Shown here piece after piece: positions 5,161 to 6,423 of a DNA stretch of 6,423 nucleotides; the stretch's first letter is position 1; each line of letters begins with the position of its first letter. The notes under the pieces were generated by a model. That model saw only the letters and a list, made by a program, of their open reading frames with translations. It was not told the DNA's origin and did no database searches. The position numbers were made by a program, and so were the translations under genes. The DNA lies in contig JAJZYV010000112.1 in NCBI GenBank assembly GCA_021797955.1, forward strand, positions 1-6,423, given 5' to 3'. The DNA is from Thermoplasmata archaeon. GTDB lineage: Archaea > Thermoplasmatota > Thermoplasmata > Thermoplasmatales > Thermoplasmataceae.

Positions 5161-6423
5161 TTACTGAACCTCCGTTTTGTCAGAATATAAAAAGCAGGCT
5201 ACCCTGTGATTTCTTGACACTTCTATCATTCCCGGAACCTTCACTGAACATACATCCATTGCAAATTTGCACCTGGGGTGAAATTTGCATCCACTGGGTG
5301 GATTCACCAGATCTGGCGGTTCACCCTGTATGAATTCAAGAGGAACATTATTTTCAGTACCTTCCATACTGACTTTTGAAGATGAGAGGTAATCAATGGT
5401 AAATGGGTGTTTTGAATTGTTGAATATCTCAAGAGTTGTTGATTCCTCTATTAAGTTCCCCGCATAGATTATTCCCAATCTTCCAGCTATTCCTGCAAGC
5501 AATGCAATCTCGTTTGTGATAAAAAGAACTGTCTTTCCCTTTGAATGTGATAATTTTCTAACAGAATCAAGCAGCTTCATCTGGGTAAAAGCGTCCATGG
5601 ACGAAGTAGGTTCATCCAGTATCATAAGATCTGGGTCTCCTATTATTGCGAGACCAAAAAGACATAAGTGTCTTATTCCCGGAGGTAGTTGATCGTGATA
5701 TTTATTAAATATGGACTCCGCCCTTTCAATTCCAATTGACTTCATTGTCTCTATGGAATATGCCCTGGCTTCTTTGGCGAATTCCTTTAACATGAATCTC
5801 TTACTAAACAATAACGAGACCTTTAGAGGAAAATATTTCTTATTACACTCTCTCTCCAGAGTTTTAATATTTAATTTTAAATTCTCCCGTTCCGACAAAT
5901 CAGATGAGCACATCTCAAGCCTCATCATATTTATTCGTGAAAGCAAATTATAATAGTCAGAGATCTTTTCTATCTGTCTGACCTGTTTTTCTTTCAGCCC
6001 TGGGTTAACATCATCCATTAGTAGAGAAACGGGCATTTCATAATCTATATCATTTTCAACTATTTCCATCACTTTAGAAATATGTGAATCTAGCCCATTA
6101 GTCTTGCAGTAATCTATGACCATAGATTCACGTTTTTTAAAGACTTCAATACCCTTTACTTCTTCAAGGAAATCAATGAAAGAATCTCTTGTTAATTTTG
6201 ATTTTTTAACAATATTTCTACCCATCTCAGGAATTCTGTGCTTCATTAGTACTTCAACCATGTGTTCTCCTATGGTCATTGATGGATTTAATGAATGGAA
6301 TGAATCCTGCATAAGATAAGAAACACGTTTTCCTCTCAGTTCTTCCATAAGTTTGTCATAATTCTTTGGCTTCTTTTTCTTTACTTCTTTGTCCTTTTTT
6401 ATTGAAAAAAGTGACTTTCTTGT
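5161..6423 (-). CDS. Oligopeptide/dipeptide ABC transporter ATPase, first subunit (DppD/OppD-like), 5' partial
   Basis: The frame is open to the right edge, so the 420 residues seen lack the N terminus and Walker A. The Met at 6348 cannot be the real start because the Q-loop begins only 10 residues later. Numbering from that Met: a Lys-rich segment precedes it; Q-loop Q14 in YLMQDSFHSLNPSMTIGEHM; then ~205 residues before the signature, where the family usually has ~60, implying a ~145-aa helical charged insertion. Signature LPPGIRH (221-227) stands in place of LSGGMRQ, with Pro for the Ser and first Gly. Walker B LMILDE (241-246) and D-loop SSMD are intact. The H-loop is ITNE with Asn279 for His. 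HPFT (314-317) opens the oligo_HPY region, with cysteines 354, 360, 367 and 385 in GCKFHPRC and HRVACF contexts. It ends 1 nt before the DppF-like gene, so the two are co-expressed and probably heterodimerise. Confidence 0.88.
   Translation of the reverse strand, partial: TRKSLFSIKKDKEVKKKKPKNYDKLMEELRGKRVSYLMQDSFHSLNPSMTIGEHMVEVLMKHRIPEMGRNIVKKSKLTRDSFIDFLEEVKGIEVFKKRESMVIDYCKTNGLDSHISKVMEIVENDIDYEMPVSLLMDDVNPGLKEKQVRQIEKISDYYNLLSRINMMRLEMCSSDLSERENLKLNIKTLERECNKKYFPLKVSLLFSKRFMLKEFAKEARAYSIETMKSIGIERAESIFNKYHDQLPPGIRHLCLFGLAIIGDPDLMILDEPTSSMDAFTQMKLLDSVRKLSHSKGKTVLFITNEIALLAGIAGRLGIIYAGNLIEESTTLEIFNNSKHPFTIDYLSSSKVSMEGTENNVPLEFIQGEPPDLVNPPSGCKFHPRCKFAMDVCSVKVPGMIEVSRNHRVACFLYSDKTEVQ
5168..5173 (-). 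promoter_or_regulatory. Shine-Dalgarno site of the DppF-like gene
   Basis: On the minus strand this reads GGAGGT, with 8 nt between it and the ATG at 5159-5157. It lies inside the last codons of the upstream ATPase gene, whose TAA at 5163-5161 ends 1 nt before the ATG. It fixes the start of the second ATPase and supports coupled translation. Confidence 0.8.

Noticed and set aside
5124..5333. + strand open frame of 69 codons
   Set aside because: Antisense to the junction of the two ATPase genes, with no independent coding evidence.
5711..6319. + strand open frames of 80 and 67 codons
   Set aside because: Shadows of the helical insertion of the DppD-like ATPase, with no ribosome-binding site or domain pattern.
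6346..6348. Met codon as the start of the DppD-like ATPase
   Set aside because: The Q-loop follows at once and the frame is open to the window edge, so starting here would remove Walker A. The gene is 5' partial.

Overview
The window looks like AT-rich chromosomal DNA from an archaeon, most likely an acidophilic Thermoplasmata lineage (Ferroplasma, Cuniculiplasma or Acidiplasma type). This is an inference. It rests on archaeal-style TATA and oligo-T signals, a preference for AGA/AGG and ATA codons, tight gene packing with Shine-Dalgarno sites, Opp/Dpp-type transporter ATPases, and a Cys-rich, sequon-rich secreted protein. No rRNA, tRNA or other marker is present to fix the taxon.

Layout, left to right. 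Positions 1-99 (+) hold a possible gene remnant with an in-frame stop. Positions 100-317 are non-coding, with T-rich tracts facing each other that could end transcription from both sides. Positions 318-2919 (-) are a compact three-gene unit transcribed right to left. It begins with a large secreted or membrane-anchored Cys-rich protein (626 aa as called) and continues with two small three-helix membrane proteins (117 and 123 aa). The junctions overlap by 4 nt and 1 nt. The two small proteins are paralogs whose last ~23 residues are nearly identical, encoded by a 74-bp direct repeat with only two differences. Positions 2974-3228 are non-coding, with a plausible TATA box for the unit. Positions 3229-3666 (+) are a decayed DDE transposase 3' end with several in-frame stops. 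Positions 3708-6423 (-) hold two adjacent ATPase genes of an oligopeptide/dipeptide ABC transporter. The first runs off the right edge of the window, and 1 nt separates the two.

How the genes work together. The two ATPases should form the heterodimeric nucleotide-binding engine of a peptide importer, whose permease and binding-protein genes would lie to the right, outside the window. Both are unusual: the LSGGQ signatures are degenerate, neither has the H-loop histidine, one has Asp for the catalytic Glu, and each carries a large insertion in a different place. The surface-protein unit has no recognised function. Its architecture suggests a cell-surface or envelope complex made of one exported disulfide-rich protein and two integral membrane partners. 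It is the best candidate here for an undescribed system.
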